In this document: positions 27,790 through 36,704 of the stretch, piece after piece | Position numbering within the stretch: position 1 is the first letter of the stretch | Layout of the letters: every line of letters begins with the position of its first letter | From: Acinetobacter calcoaceticus DSM 30006 = CIP 81.8 | GTDB lineage: Bacteria > Pseudomonadota > Gammaproteobacteria > Pseudomonadales > Moraxellaceae | Assembly (NCBI RefSeq): GCF_000368965.1 | Contig: NZ_KB849780.1 | Span: forward strand, 496,145 to 560,144 | DNA: 64,000 bases | Direction: 5' to 3' | Position numbers and translations under genes: made by a program | Notes under the pieces: model-generated | Told to the model about the DNA's origin: nothing | What the model saw: the letters and a program-made list of their open reading frames with translations, nothing else | The model's database searches: none

Positions 27790-29235
27790 TTATTCTTCAT
27801 CATCATATTGGCTGTAATACTCAGGAGAGAGATTACTAAATCGGGTATATTGACCTTCAAAGGCAAGGCGAACTGAACCAATTGGACCGTTACGCTGTTT
27901 GCCAATAATAATTTCTGCGGTACCCGCTTCTTTCGACTCTTTGTTATAAACCTCATCACGGTAAATAAACATAATCAAGTCGGCATCCTGCTCGATCGCA
28001 CCAGATTCACGTAAATCTGACATTACTGGGCGCTTATTTGGTCGGTTTTCCAGACTTCGGTTGAGCTGGGAAAGTGCGATAACGGGGCAGTGCATTTCTT
28101 TTGCTAAGGCTTTCAAGCTACGTGAAATTTCTGAAATCTCACCCACGCGGTTATCACCCATGCCAGGAACTTTCATGAGCTGTAAATAATCGACCATGAT
28201 ACAGCCGATTTTACCATCATGCATTTTGGCAATGCGGCGAGCACGGGCACGAAGTTCCGTTGGAGGTAGGGCGGATGAGTCATCAATATACAAATGCATT
28301 TGTTGAAGCTGCAAAATTGTGCCAGTAACTTTGGTCCATTCATCAGCATCTAAGTTCCCCGAACGTAAATGTCCTTGGTGAACTTTACCCATTGCAGAAA
28401 TAAGACGCATTGCAATTGAGTCTGCTGGCATCTCCATTGAGAATACCAGAGCGGGTAACTTGTTATATTGTAGAACGCTTTCAACCAAATTCATGGCGAA
28501 AGTGGTTTTACCCATAGATGGACGCGCAGCAACAATAATTAAGTCACCAGCTTGCATACCAGATGTTTTATTATCAAGTTCTAAGAAACCTGTGGTTAAA
28601 CCAGTAATATTGCCATCTAGTTTTGAGAGTTCATCAAGTTTACTAATTACATCGGCGGTGACAGAGCTAATAGATTTAGGGCCTGCATCTTTTTTATTGT
28701 TATTGTGTTGTTCTGCTAGAGAGAAAATACTAGTTTCTGCTAGATCTAGAATTTCACTAACACCTCGACCTTTTGTGTCATAAGCATTCTGTAAAATTTC
28801 AGTACTGACTTTAATCATACTACGAAGCGTAGAGAATTCTTTAATTTTGGTGGCATAAGTTTCCAAGTTGTAGAAACTTGATGGTGAATCAGCCATAAGC
28901 TGCATTAAATATTCTTCGCCACCAATAGCATCAAGTAAATTTTGTTTTAAAAGCCAATCGTTAACTAAGACCGCATCATAAGGTGAATTTTCTTGTGCGA
29001 GTTTTTCGATTGCACGGTAAATATATTTATGGCGAGTCGCATAGAAATCATTTTCTTTTAACATATCACTAACTTGCTCGAAAGATTCGGCAACTGTCAT
29101 TAGTGCAGCAAGTACAGCTTGCTCAATGGCTAAATTGTGTGGGGGAGTGCGAAACTCTTTAAGTTGGCCGGATTCACTCGTCTTATTTTCTGTTGGAGAT
29201 GAACGGGTTAAAGAACTGGCATTCGCCTGAGACAT
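27790..29235 (-). CDS. dnaB: Replicative DNA helicase DnaB
   Basis: A 481-residue hexameric helicase of the replication fork. The N-terminal DnaB domain starts at about residue 30 (PPHNLAIEQAVLAALM), and the RecA-like domain has Walker A ARPSMGKTT at 237-245, the IMVDYLQLM Walker B segment and the SQLNRSLENRPNKRP region. A low-complexity Ser/Thr-rich tail of about 28 residues precedes the first domain. Upstream of alr in the usual order. Confidence 0.96.
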   Translation of the reverse strand: MSQANASSLTRSSPTENKTSESGQLKEFRTPPHNLAIEQAVLAALMTVAESFEQVSDMLKENDFYATRHKYIYRAIEKLAQENSPYDAVLVNDWLLKQNLLDAIGGEEYLMQLMADSPSSFYNLETYATKIKEFSTLRSMIKVSTEILQNAYDTKGRGVSEILDLAETSIFSLAEQHNNNKKDAGPKSISSVTADVISKLDELSKLDGNITGLTTGFLELDNKTSGMQAGDLIIVAARPSMGKTTFAMNLVESVLQYNKLPALVFSMEMPADSIAMRLISAMGKVHQGHLRSGNLDADEWTKVTGTILQLQQMHLYIDDSSALPPTELRARARRIAKMHDGKIGCIMVDYLQLMKVPGMGDNRVGEISEISRSLKALAKEMHCPVIALSQLNRSLENRPNKRPVMSDLRESGAIEQDADLIMFIYRDEVYNKESKEAGTAEIIIGKQRNGPIGSVRLAFEGQYTRFSNLSPEYYSQYDDEE

Positions 29236-29390
29236 AATTAGACCTGATGATAAAGAAAGGTGTACGCAAATAGCCTGTAAGGCCGAGAACTATCTTAAAA
29301 CAAAATTAAATAAACTACCTAATTAAAAAACCAATTAAACTAAAGAATTGATCAGGAATTAATATATCTTATTTTAAAAATAGGGCACAT

Positions 29391-29425
29391 AAAAAAAGAG
29401 CATGCAAAAGCATGCTCTTTTTTTG
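29391..29425 (-). terminator. Terminator after rplI
   Basis: AAAAAAAGAGCATGC-AAAA-GCATGCTCTTTTTTT hairpin placed 9 bp after the rplI stop on -. Confidence 0.88.
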
Positions 29426-29433
29426 ATGAGAAA

Positions 29434-29880
29434 TTACTCAGATACGATTGTAACGAGAACTTCTGCAGCAACATCATGATGCAATTGGATTGCGATGTTG
29501 AATTCACCAGTGTGACGAAGCGCGCCATTCGGTAAACGAACTTCTGCACGGTCAACTGTAAGACCAGCATTCGTTAAAGCGTCAGCGATGTCACGAGTAC
29601 CGATAGAACCGAAGAGTTTACCTTCGTCACCAGCTTTAGCAGTGATAACGATGTTAACTTCATTCAATTGTTCAGCACGTGCTTGAGCAGCAGCTAAAAT
29701 TTCAGCTTCTTGCTTTTCAAGTTCAGCGCGACGAGCTTCGAAAGCAGCAGTGTTAGCTTCAGTAGCTGCAACTGCTTTACCTTGAGGGATAAGGAAGTTA
29801 CGGCCGTAACCAGCTTTAACTGATACTTTATCGCCTAATTTACCAAGGTTTTTAATGCGTTGTAATAAGATAACGTCCAC
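29434..29880 (-). CDS. rplI: 50S ribosomal protein L9
   Basis: A 148-residue L9. The N-terminal domain begins [17 protein letters not shown] and has [14 protein letters not shown], followed by the long connecting helix (about residues 41-75) and the C-terminal RNA-binding domain. Full length. Last gene of rpsF-rpsR-rplI, 8 bp after rpsR. Confidence 0.97.
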   Translation of the reverse strand: MDVILLQRIKNLGKLGDKVSVKAGYGRNFLIPQGKAVAATEANTAAFEARRAELEKQEAEILAAAQARAEQLNEVNIVITAKAGDEGKLFGSIGTRDIADALTNAGLTVDRAEVRLPNGALRHTGEFNIAIQLHHDVAAEVLVTIVSE

Positions 29881-29888
29881 AGATCACC

Positions 29889-30116
29889 TCACTTATGGTT
29901 GTCAGTGTACGCAATCAAAGACAAGTAGCGAGCTTGCTTGATAGCAAGTGCTAATTGACGTTGATAACGAGCTTTAGTACCAGTGATACGGCTAGGAACA
30001 ATCTTGCCGTTTTCAGTGATGTACTGTTTTAAAGTGTCGATATCTTTGTAGTCGATGTACACAACATTCTCAGCTGTAAAGCGGCAGAACTTGCGACGAC
30101 GGTAAAAACGTACCAT
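29889..30116 (-). CDS. rpsR: 30S ribosomal protein S18
   Basis: A 75-residue S18. [20 protein letters not shown], then [19 protein letters not shown], are the invariant blocks. It partners with S6, encoded 11 bp upstream, in the 30S platform and probably in autoregulation of the operon leader. Confidence 0.97.
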   Translation of the reverse strand: MVRFYRRRKFCRFTAENVVYIDYKDIDTLKQYITENGKIVPSRITGTKARYQRQLALAIKQARYLSLIAYTDNHK

Positions 30117-30127
30117 TGATGTTCTCC

Positions 30128-30511
30128 TTATTCAGCTTCGTGAGTAACTTGCTGTGCTTCTTCGCGTTGAGCTTTACGCGCACGCTTTTCTTCAGCACTT
30201 TTAGCAAGCAATGACTCTTCAGTGATTGCGTGTTCACGACGGATGATAAGGTTACGAATGATCGCGTCGTTATAACGGAATAATTCTTCTAGCTCATCAA
30301 GCGTAGTTTGACCACATTCAACATTCATAAGAATGTAGTGTGCTTTGTGAATTTTGTTAATTGGGTAAGCCAATTGACGACGGCCCCAATCTTCTAAACG
30401 GTGAATTTGACCTTCAGCTTCTTTGATCTGAGAGATATAGCGTTCAACCATACCTACAACTTGATCGCTTTGATCTGGGTGTACTAAAAGTACGATTTCG
30501 TAATGACGCAT
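30128..30511 (-). CDS. rpsF: 30S ribosomal protein S6
   Basis: A 127-residue S6. The N-terminus [18 protein letters not shown] and the block [21 protein letters not shown] are typical, with [13 protein letters not shown] further on. The C-terminal tail of about 25 residues is charged and Ala/Glu-rich; no ATGase-type glutamate repeat is present. It heads the operon and is preceded by a hairpin leader that covers its ribosome binding site. Confidence 0.97.
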   Translation of the reverse strand: MRHYEIVLLVHPDQSDQVVGMVERYISQIKEAEGQIHRLEDWGRRQLAYPINKIHKAHYILMNVECGQTTLDELEELFRYNDAIIRNLIIRREHAITEESLLAKSAEEKRARKAQREEAQQVTHEAE

Positions 30512-30517
30512 TGTCAG

Positions 30518-30568
30518 CTCCTTACGGTTTAAACAGCCCCTAATAAATAAAAAATTAGAAGCAAGGAG
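30518..30568 (-). promoter_or_regulatory. Candidate S6:S18 autoregulatory leader of rpsF
   Basis: On the - strand CTCCTTGC (plus 30561-30568) pairs over 8 bases with GTAAGGAG (plus 30518-30525), which contains the Shine-Dalgarno sequence. Inside, CTAAT pairs with ATTAG (plus 30554-30558 and 30540-30544). CCG (plus 30525-30527) lies at the junction between the stems. A sequestered site plus a CCG near the inner helix is the described layout of the S6:S18 binding motif. No folding program was run. Confidence 0.65.
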
Positions 30569-30569
30569 T

Positions 30570-30588
30570 CATAACTTAATAAGTTATG
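30570..30588. repeat. Palindrome upstream of the rpsF leader hairpin
   Basis: CATAACTTA and TAAGTTATG are perfect arms around one central A. GCAAAATTTGC at 30591-30601 is a second small palindrome. Both sit in the rpsF leader or promoter region. Confidence 0.5.
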
Positions 30589-30674
30589 TCGCAAAATTTG
30601 CGAAGGCTGAATTATAAGTAAAAGTTAGACTAAAAACAAATCTTTTGATGAGAAAAGTAAAACTTCTTTACTAT

Positions 30675-30692
30675 AAGGAGGAAATCCTCCCT
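30675..30692 (-). terminator. Weak hairpin after cyoE
   Basis: AAGGAGG-AAAT-CCTCCCTT pairs with one bulge just past the cyoE stop. The T-run after it on - is poor, so this may be a weak terminator or a 3' stabilising hairpin. Confidence 0.4.
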
Positions 30693-30695
30693 TAT

Positions 30696-31574
30696 TTAAA
30701 AGAGAGGAAGATTTGGAGCAGGGGACTGATAGGTAAAGCTAAAGCTCAAACTTAACAGGGTAATTAATATGACCGAGTAAAGGAAAAAACGTTTAGCCCA
30801 AAGTTGGTCATTTTCAGCTTTAAATCCAATAATTGATAAATATAACCAATATGCTGTTAATGCATTAAAGGTTATTAGAAAAAATATATTGGTATAACCA
30901 AAACAATATAAACCATTCAATACGGCTGCAAACAACAGAATATAAATGACACACTCTACTTTCGTGCGATAAATAGAACGTGCAACTGGCAGAATGGGGA
31001 TTCCCGCATTTTTGTAATCGTCAAAACGATAAATAGCAATTGCCCATGAATGTGGCATTTGCCATAGCGCATAAGCCAAAAACAAAAGTAAGGCGGCTAC
31101 ATCAAAATGATGAGTTACTGCTGTATAACCAATAACAGGAGGACTCGCTCCGGAAATACTACCAATTACGGTTTGATGGATTGAGGTACGTTTTGTCCAC
31201 AAACTATAAAAACCGACATAGACAATAAAACCAATTATTGCAAACAAAAAAGCGTAAGCATTTACACCGAACCACAAAATACTAAAACCGATAAATCCCA
31301 GAACAAATGCATATATAAGTGCAATAGTAGGAGAGATGGTTTTTTTGACCAATGCACGGTTTTGCGTGCGCTGCATTTTGATATCGATATCTTGGTCTAT
31401 AACATTATTTACAACACAACCAGAAGCTACAACTAAAGTTGTTCCAAGTAAGGTGAGTAGTAATAATAAGATGTCTATAGAGCCTTGGGCGGCTAAGAAA
31501 AAGCCGCCCAAGGTGGTAATGAAATTACCGAAGAGAATTCCTGGTTTAGTCAGGAATAGATATTTTTTCAACAT
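30696..31574 (-). CDS. cyoE: Protoheme IX farnesyltransferase CyoE
   Basis: A 292-residue membrane prenyltransferase (UbiA superfamily) that turns heme b into heme o for cytochrome bo3. The Asp-rich motif NNVIDQDIDIKMQRTQNR lies around residues 55-72 and the second motif YRFDDYKNAGIPILPVA around 182-198. About nine hydrophobic segments. Last gene of cyoABCDE, 10 bp after cyoD. Confidence 0.94.
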   Translation of the reverse strand: MLKKYLFLTKPGILFGNFITTLGGFFLAAQGSIDILLLLLTLLGTTLVVASGCVVNNVIDQDIDIKMQRTQNRALVKKTISPTIALIYAFVLGFIGFSILWFGVNAYAFLFAIIGFIVYVGFYSLWTKRTSIHQTVIGSISGASPPVIGYTAVTHHFDVAALLLFLAYALWQMPHSWAIAIYRFDDYKNAGIPILPVARSIYRTKVECVIYILLFAAVLNGLYCFGYTNIFFLITFNALTAYWLYLSIIGFKAENDQLWAKRFFLYSVILITLLSLSFSFTYQSPAPNLPLF

Positions 31575-31584
31575 GACAATCAGT

Positions 31585-31914
31585 TTAGATCATCATATTG
31601 TAGTGAAGGTAATTCATAATCCACACAGAACCGATTAAAAGTACCGCGATACATAAGATTGTGTAGATAAATGCAATCATATTCCAACGTTGTTCAGATG
31701 ATGTATTCATGTGTAGGAAGTACACAAGCTGTACAAGAACCTGAGCAACAGCAGTGATTGCAATTACTGTAACTAAGATGCCACGACTGAAACCACCCGC
31801 CATCACCATCCCGAATGGGATGATGGTGAGGATAACAGAAAGGATAAATCCAACAGTGTATTGCTTAAAGTTACCGTGTGACGCACCTGCAGCATTATGA
31901 TCATGACTACTCAT
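31585..31914 (-). CDS. cyoD: Cytochrome o ubiquinol oxidase subunit IV CyoD
   Basis: A 109-residue small subunit with three membrane helices, needed for assembly of the copper centre. The His/Asn-rich start ([10 protein letters not shown]), KQYTVGFILSVILTIIPF and LVQLVYFLHMN are typical. The ATG at 31914 overlaps the cyoC stop by one base (TAATG); an upstream start would add 15 residues inside cyoC. Confidence 0.93.
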   Translation of the reverse strand: MSSHDHNAAGASHGNFKQYTVGFILSVILTIIPFGMVMAGGFSRGILVTVIAITAVAQVLVQLVYFLHMNTSSEQRWNMIAFIYTILCIAVLLIGSVWIMNYLHYNMMI

Positions 31915-32534
31915 TAGAGAACTCCCATTAAGTAAACTACGCTGAATACACAGATCCAAACGATGTCAAGGAAGTGCCAGAACAAGCTTAAGCAAGCAAG
32001 ACGACGTGTATTCGGTAAAGTCAAACCATTCTTTTTGATTTGATACATCAGCACTAACATCCATACTAAACCAGAAGTTACGTGGATACCGTGTGTACCA
32101 ACCAAAGTAAAGAACGATGATAAGAATGCACTGTGAGTTGGACCATGACCTTCATGTACAAGGTGATGGAACTCATAGATTTCCATTCCGATGAACGTTG
32201 CACCAAAAAGGAATGTAATAAATAACCAAGTGATTACTTGATTTACATTCTTTTTATAAGATGCAAGTACAGCAAAACCGAAAGTTACCGATGAAATCAA
32301 TAAGGCAAATGTTTCAGTTAACACGTAGCCTAGTGAGTCATGGAACAGGTCATATGCACTTGGAGTTCCTGGTGGAATATGACTGCTTAATACAGCGAAC
32401 GCAATGAAGAGTGATCCGAAAAGAATCAAGTCACTCATCAAGTATGTCCAGAAACCAAAGACCGTTAAATCGGTATCATCATGTTCATGATGACCATCGT
32501 GGCCGTGGTTGTCGTGATGAAGTACTTCAGCCAT
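31914..32534 (-). CDS. cyoC: Cytochrome o ubiquinol oxidase subunit III CyoC
   Basis: A 206-residue membrane subunit with five helices. A His/Asp-rich N-terminus ([17 protein letters not shown]) precedes the first helix, [15 protein letters not shown] is the family opening and [18 protein letters not shown] the end. It follows cyoB by 4 bp and overlaps cyoD by one base. Confidence 0.95.
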   Translation of the reverse strand: MAEVLHHDNHGHDGHHEHDDTDLTVFGFWTYLMSDLILFGSLFIAFAVLSSHIPPGTPSAYDLFHDSLGYVLTETFALLISSVTFGFAVLASYKKNVNQVITWLFITFLFGATFIGMEIYEFHHLVHEGHGPTHSAFLSSFFTLVGTHGIHVTSGLVWMLVLMYQIKKNGLTLPNTRRLACLSLFWHFLDIVWICVFSVVYLMGVL

Positions 32535-32538
32535 TTCC

Positions 32539-34530
32539 TTAGTCCTTCTTCAAGTGTTTTTCAAGTAAAGCATAGCGTTCGTTTTCAATACGCTCAACTT
32601 CAGCAGCTGGAACGTAGTAATCAACATTCTTAGTGAATGAGCTTACGATCAAGCTAACAACAGCTGAAACGAATGAAACAACAACGAGCCACCAAATATG
32701 CCAGATGAGTGCAAAGCCAAGGATCGTAATGAACATTGCAATGACAAAACCAGCAGCACGATCAGTCGGCATGTGGATGTCTTCATATTTAGTGTTACGG
32801 GCGTATGCTACACCATTTTCTTTGTCAGTCCAGAAACGGTCAATGCCGCTTGCATCTGGTTCATGCGCAAAGTTATAGAACGGAGCAGGGGAAGCAGTTG
32901 CCCATTCAAGCGTACGTGCATCCCATGGATCGCCTGTAAGGTCCATGTTGTCTTTGCGTTGTAAGAAACCAACAATGATTTGCATTAAGAAACATGCAAT
33001 ACCAATCGCAACGAGAACAGCACCAAATAATGCAATTGCAAGGTAAGGATCCCATTCTGGGTTGTCATATGTATTCAAACGACGAGTCATACCCATGAAA
33101 CCAAGGATATAAAGTGGCATGAATGCAAAATAGAAACCGAAGAACCAGAACCAGAACGCAGCTTTACCCCATGCTTCATTGAGCTTCCAACCAAACATTT
33201 TTGGCCAGTAGTAAATGATGCCGGCAAACATACCAAACACCACACCACCGATAATTACGTTATGGAAGTGAGCGATCAAGAATAATGAGTTGTGTACAAG
33301 GAAGTCCGCAGGTGGAACAGCCATAAGTACACCAGTTAAACCACCGATACCAAATGTTATAAGGAAGCCAAGCGTCCACAACATTGGAGTAGTAAAGGTG
33401 ATGCGACCTTTATACATGGTGAATAACCAAGAGAAGATTTTCACACCAGTAGGAATCGCAATAACCATGGTCATGATACCGAAGAACGCGTTAACATTCG
33501 CACCAGCACCCATGGTAAAGAAGTGGTGAAGCCATACAACGAACGCAAGAACAGTAATCGCGATAGTTGCATACACCATAGACTTGTAACCGAACAACGC
33601 TTTACGAGAGAAGGTTGCAACGATTTCTGAGTATAGACCAAATGCTGGTAATACTAAGATATATACTTCAGGGTGGCCCCATGTCCAGATCAAGTTCACA
33701 TAAAGCATTGGGCTACCGCCAAGCTCATTTGTGAAGAAATGGAAGCCGAAGTAACGGTCTAGAGTTAACATTGCAAGTGTACCTGTTAATACAGGGAACG
33801 ATGCAATGATTAATACAGCCGTACAAAGTGAAGTCCACGTAAAAATAGGCATATCCATCAATTTCATGCCAGGTGCACGCATTTTGATGATGGTAACGAA
33901 GAAGTTAACACCAGATAAAAGCGTACCTAGACCAGAAACCTGAAGTGCCCAGATATAGTAGTCAACACCTACACCAGGAGAATATTGAATGCCAGACAGA
34001 GGAGGGTAAGCCATCCAGCCAGTCGCAGCAAATTCGCCTAATACAAGTGAAAGCATCATCAAACCAGCAGCACCAGCGAATAACCAGAAGCTTAAAGAGT
34101 TTAATAATGGGAATGCAACGTCACGAGCACCAATCTGTAAAGGTACAGAGATGTTCATCATACCAACAACGAGACCCATTGCTACGAAGAAGATCATGAT
34201 TACACCGTGTGCGGTGAAGATCTGGTCGTAATGGTCTGGATGTAGATAACCTTCGCCGCCGCCTTTAGCGAGGAAAAGTTGTAGACGCATCATAATTGCA
34301 TCGGCGAAACCACGCAAAAGCATGACCACAGATACAAGAATGTACATGATACCAATTTTTTTATGGTCTACCGTAATAAACCACTCATTCCACAAATATC
34401 CCCATTTTTTGAAATAGGTGATACCGCCAAGCACAACAATTGCACCAAGTGCCATAAGGACCATGGTGACAAGCACGATTGGCTCTGTCGGGATAGAGTC
34501 CCAACCCAGTTTACCAAAAATCATATCCAT
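32539..34530 (-). CDS. cyoB: Cytochrome o ubiquinol oxidase subunit I CyoB
   Basis: A 663-residue heme-copper oxidase catalytic subunit that reduces O2 with ubiquinol and pumps protons. Ligand segments are visible in order: [11 protein letters not shown] for low-spin heme, [15 protein letters not shown] with the CuB histidine and cross-linked tyrosine, LHHFFTMG with two CuB histidines, and [17 protein letters not shown] for the high-spin and low-spin heme histidines. An N-terminal extra helix and a C-terminal extension give the usual CyoB length. Confidence 0.97.
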   Translation of the reverse strand: MDMIFGKLGWDSIPTEPIVLVTMVLMALGAIVVLGGITYFKKWGYLWNEWFITVDHKKIGIMYILVSVVMLLRGFADAIMMRLQLFLAKGGGEGYLHPDHYDQIFTAHGVIMIFFVAMGLVVGMMNISVPLQIGARDVAFPLLNSLSFWLFAGAAGLMMLSLVLGEFAATGWMAYPPLSGIQYSPGVGVDYYIWALQVSGLGTLLSGVNFFVTIIKMRAPGMKLMDMPIFTWTSLCTAVLIIASFPVLTGTLAMLTLDRYFGFHFFTNELGGSPMLYVNLIWTWGHPEVYILVLPAFGLYSEIVATFSRKALFGYKSMVYATIAITVLAFVVWLHHFFTMGAGANVNAFFGIMTMVIAIPTGVKIFSWLFTMYKGRITFTTPMLWTLGFLITFGIGGLTGVLMAVPPADFLVHNSLFLIAHFHNVIIGGVVFGMFAGIIYYWPKMFGWKLNEAWGKAAFWFWFFGFYFAFMPLYILGFMGMTRRLNTYDNPEWDPYLAIALFGAVLVAIGIACFLMQIIVGFLQRKDNMDLTGDPWDARTLEWATASPAPFYNFAHEPDASGIDRFWTDKENGVAYARNTKYEDIHMPTDRAAGFVIAMFITILGFALIWHIWWLVVVSFVSAVVSLIVSSFTKNVDYYVPAAEVERIENERYALLEKHLKKD

Positions 34531-34533
34531 GTC

Positions 34534-35568
34534 TTATTCCCCTTGAGCAGCGTGTTCAGCTGTTGCATGCGCAGCAGAGTGGTCAACACCATGATAGTTA
34601 CTCATATAATGGTTGATAATTGTTTCAAACAATTTTGGTTCAACTGAAGAGTAATAAGTCACAGGGTGTGGCTTAGTCGGGAACGGTTTCATAGCTTCAG
34701 CTTTAGCAAGCGCTTCTTCGTCACCAGCAGCTTTAGCACGATTTACTAAATGCTCGATTTGGTGCTTAGAACGATCGCCATCACGTAAGGTTGCTAATTC
34801 AGCTTGGTCAAGCGTAGTTTTTTGAACTGCTTCTGGATTAATAGTAGAACCATTACCTGCTTTTACAGCTGCTACCCATTCGTTGAACTGTTGCTCTGTA
34901 ACACTATGCGCCTTGAAACGCATTTGAGAGAAACCGTAACCTGAGTAGTTAGAAGAGAAACCACGATATACGCCAGGTTCATTTGCTAACAAATGAAGAT
35001 GAGTTTGCATACCTGCCATTGCATAAATCTGGCCGCCTAACTGTGGAATGAAGAATGAGTTCATTGTAAAGTTAGAAGTGATTTTAAAGCTTAACGGAGT
35101 TTTTTCAGGGAAACGTACTTCGTTAACTGTTGCAATGTTTTGTTCAGGATAAATAAAGATCCACTTAAACTGCTCAGCAACAACTTGAATAGTTAAAGGT
35201 GCTTTATCTGATTCTAAAGGACGGTATGGGTCATACTTGTGGGAACCCCACCAAGTTAACCAAGCTAAAATACCAATAATAATGACAGGGATACCCCATA
35301 CTACAACTTCAATTGTAGTTGAGTGTGCCCATGTAGGTTTATAGTCTGCATCTTTATTTGACGCGCGATATTTCCAACCAAACCATAATGCCATGATGAT
35401 TGAAGGAATCACCACAAGTAACATTAAATAGATCGCAGTCATCATAAGGTCACTTTGACCTTGACCAACTGGACCTTTAGAGTTTAGAAGTACCATATCA
35501 CCACCACACCCAGTCAAAAGTGCGGCAAGCGTTGATAAAGACAATACAGCTAAAATCGTTTGTCTCAT
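34534..35568 (-). CDS. cyoA: Cytochrome o ubiquinol oxidase subunit II CyoA
   Basis: A 344-residue lipoprotein subunit. The signal peptide ends in the lipobox LLTGC (Cys21). Two membrane helices (about 42-65 and 90-110) are followed by a periplasmic cupredoxin domain that lacks the CuA cysteine pair, as expected for quinol oxidases. An extended C-terminal region of about 80 residues is Ala/His-rich at the end. First gene of the cyoABCDE operon. Confidence 0.95.
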   Translation of the reverse strand: MRQTILAVLSLSTLAALLTGCGGDMVLLNSKGPVGQGQSDLMMTAIYLMLLVVIPSIIMALWFGWKYRASNKDADYKPTWAHSTTIEVVVWGIPVIIIGILAWLTWWGSHKYDPYRPLESDKAPLTIQVVAEQFKWIFIYPEQNIATVNEVRFPEKTPLSFKITSNFTMNSFFIPQLGGQIYAMAGMQTHLHLLANEPGVYRGFSSNYSGYGFSQMRFKAHSVTEQQFNEWVAAVKAGNGSTINPEAVQKTTLDQAELATLRDGDRSKHQIEHLVNRAKAAGDEEALAKAEAMKPFPTKPHPVTYYSSVEPKLFETIINHYMSNYHGVDHSAAHATAEHAAQGE

Positions 35569-35884
35569 TTTACAACCTCGGTGAAGAGTCCCATTCCCTA
35601 ATTAAATATGGGATAGCGATTAAAGTGTCGCATGATTGAGAACGCTAATCCTTAAATTTAGACTTCTCAATTATATGACACCGCTACGTTGTAGGGCATT
35701 ATGCCTCATATCGACAAACTAAGCTATACATAAAGTAGCCTGAAATAATTGTTTTAAAACCCGATTTTTTTTGTAGGGTATCTAATCTCTATAGAGCTTT
35801 TATTTAAATATCAACTCTCTATAGAAAAAAGGAGGCGGGGTGCCTCCTTTTTTTTTAGACCTTAAATGAATGAGTCATTCGCTA
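35569..35884. other. cyoA promoter region and GYF/RDD gene terminator
   Basis: A 316-base spacer. Near cyoA, ATTGAGAA (35635-35642) and TTCTCAAT (35664-35671) are inverted over 21 bases, and TCCCAT/ATGGGA (35589-35594, 35608-35613) form a small hairpin candidate in the leader. CTCTATAGAG (35787-35796) and CTCTATAGA (35817-35825) repeat with 30-bp spacing. A terminator lies at 35824-35857. No gene was seen. Confidence 0.4.
35824..35857. terminator. Terminator between cyoA region and GYF/RDD gene
   Basis: AAAAAAGGAGGC-GGGGT-GCCTCCTTTTTTTTT hairpin with A-run and T-run. On - it follows the RDD-family gene. Confidence 0.85.
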
Positions 35885-36640
35885 TCATTTGATCACTTTT
35901 GTTCTTGCAATTTTGTCATGTAGTGCTTGTCGCTTTTGCCCTAATGCAAAAGCATAGTCAATAATTGTACTAATAGGCATAAATAGCAAGTTGAGTATGA
36001 TGAAAACAATACTTCTTAATAAGAAGATGCGAGTTAAATTAACTTTACCATTGTTCTCGGCATCTACAATTTTAATTCCAACAATTTTCTTCCCTATACT
36101 TTGCCCAAACTTTGTTAAAAGAAAGGCTTGAATTGCAAGCATGATTACGACGTAAACAAGCATAGAATGCCAAGCTTCTATAGGGATTAAAGTGAAAAGC
36201 TGGTGTTGTAGTTCTGCTGCTTTAGTTGAAGCAACTTCAGTTGATTGCATTTGTTTTTGCAATTCAAATAATTGCTTATACTGAGATTCACTAAAGAAAA
36301 AAGAAGGAATTGCAGCTATTGGTAACCAAAGCAATAAATCAATAATTTTTGCCAAAGCTCGAGATGGAATAGAGGCAAGTTCGTGAATTTTAGGCTCTAC
36401 ACGAATTTGACGAATCGTTTCATTAGGTGAGCTGTTTGTGTTTGTGACAGGTGCAGAATAACCGATAGGTTGATATACAAGTTTACCTTGGGTTAATTCT
36501 CCTAAAGCTTTCCATTCTGTCATGCCTTCATGCCAAGCTAAATCAGTTAACAAAATTTGTTGGCTAGCCAACATTTGATTTACTTGCTCTAAGGTGTAAG
36601 GCCCAGCTTGTTGATTATTACGTGCCAAGTAAATTTGCAT
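35885..36640 (-). CDS. GYF_2 and RDD domain membrane protein
   Basis: A 251-residue protein. Residues 1-50 form a GYF_2/DUF4339 domain (AGPYTLEQVNQMLASQQIL, then AWHEGMTEWKALGEL), thought to bind proline-rich or partner sequences. From about 90 an RDD membrane domain follows (ALAKIIDLLLWLPIAA with the Arg and Asp positions, then GQSIGKKIVGIKIVD), with four hydrophobic segments. RDD proteins have been linked to Na+ or Li+/H+ exchange in a few cases, but no transport role can be claimed here. It precedes ppsA's terminator and lies alone on -. Confidence 0.82.
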   Translation of the reverse strand: MQIYLARNNQQAGPYTLEQVNQMLASQQILLTDLAWHEGMTEWKALGELTQGKLVYQPIGYSAPVTNTNSSPNETIRQIRVEPKIHELASIPSRALAKIIDLLLWLPIAAIPSFFFSESQYKQLFELQKQMQSTEVASTKAAELQHQLFTLIPIEAWHSMLVYVVIMLAIQAFLLTKFGQSIGKKIVGIKIVDAENNGKVNLTRIFLLRSIVFIILNLLFMPISTIIDYAFALGQKRQALHDKIARTKVIK

Positions 36641-36667
36641 AAATAAAAATTCTCTGTTCTAAAGATG

Positions 36668-36697
36668 AAAAAAGACCCACGGATGGGCCTTTTTTTA
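36668..36697. terminator. Terminator after ppsA
   Basis: AAAAAAG-A-CCCA-CGGA-TGGG-C-CTTTTTTT stem 8 bp past the ppsA stop on -, usable on both strands. Confidence 0.82.
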
Positions 36698-36704
36698 TAA
36701 CATA

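Noticed and set aside
34363..34647. 94-codon + strand frame across the cyoA-cyoB junction
   Set aside because: Antisense shadow of cyoB and cyoA, with no start signal.
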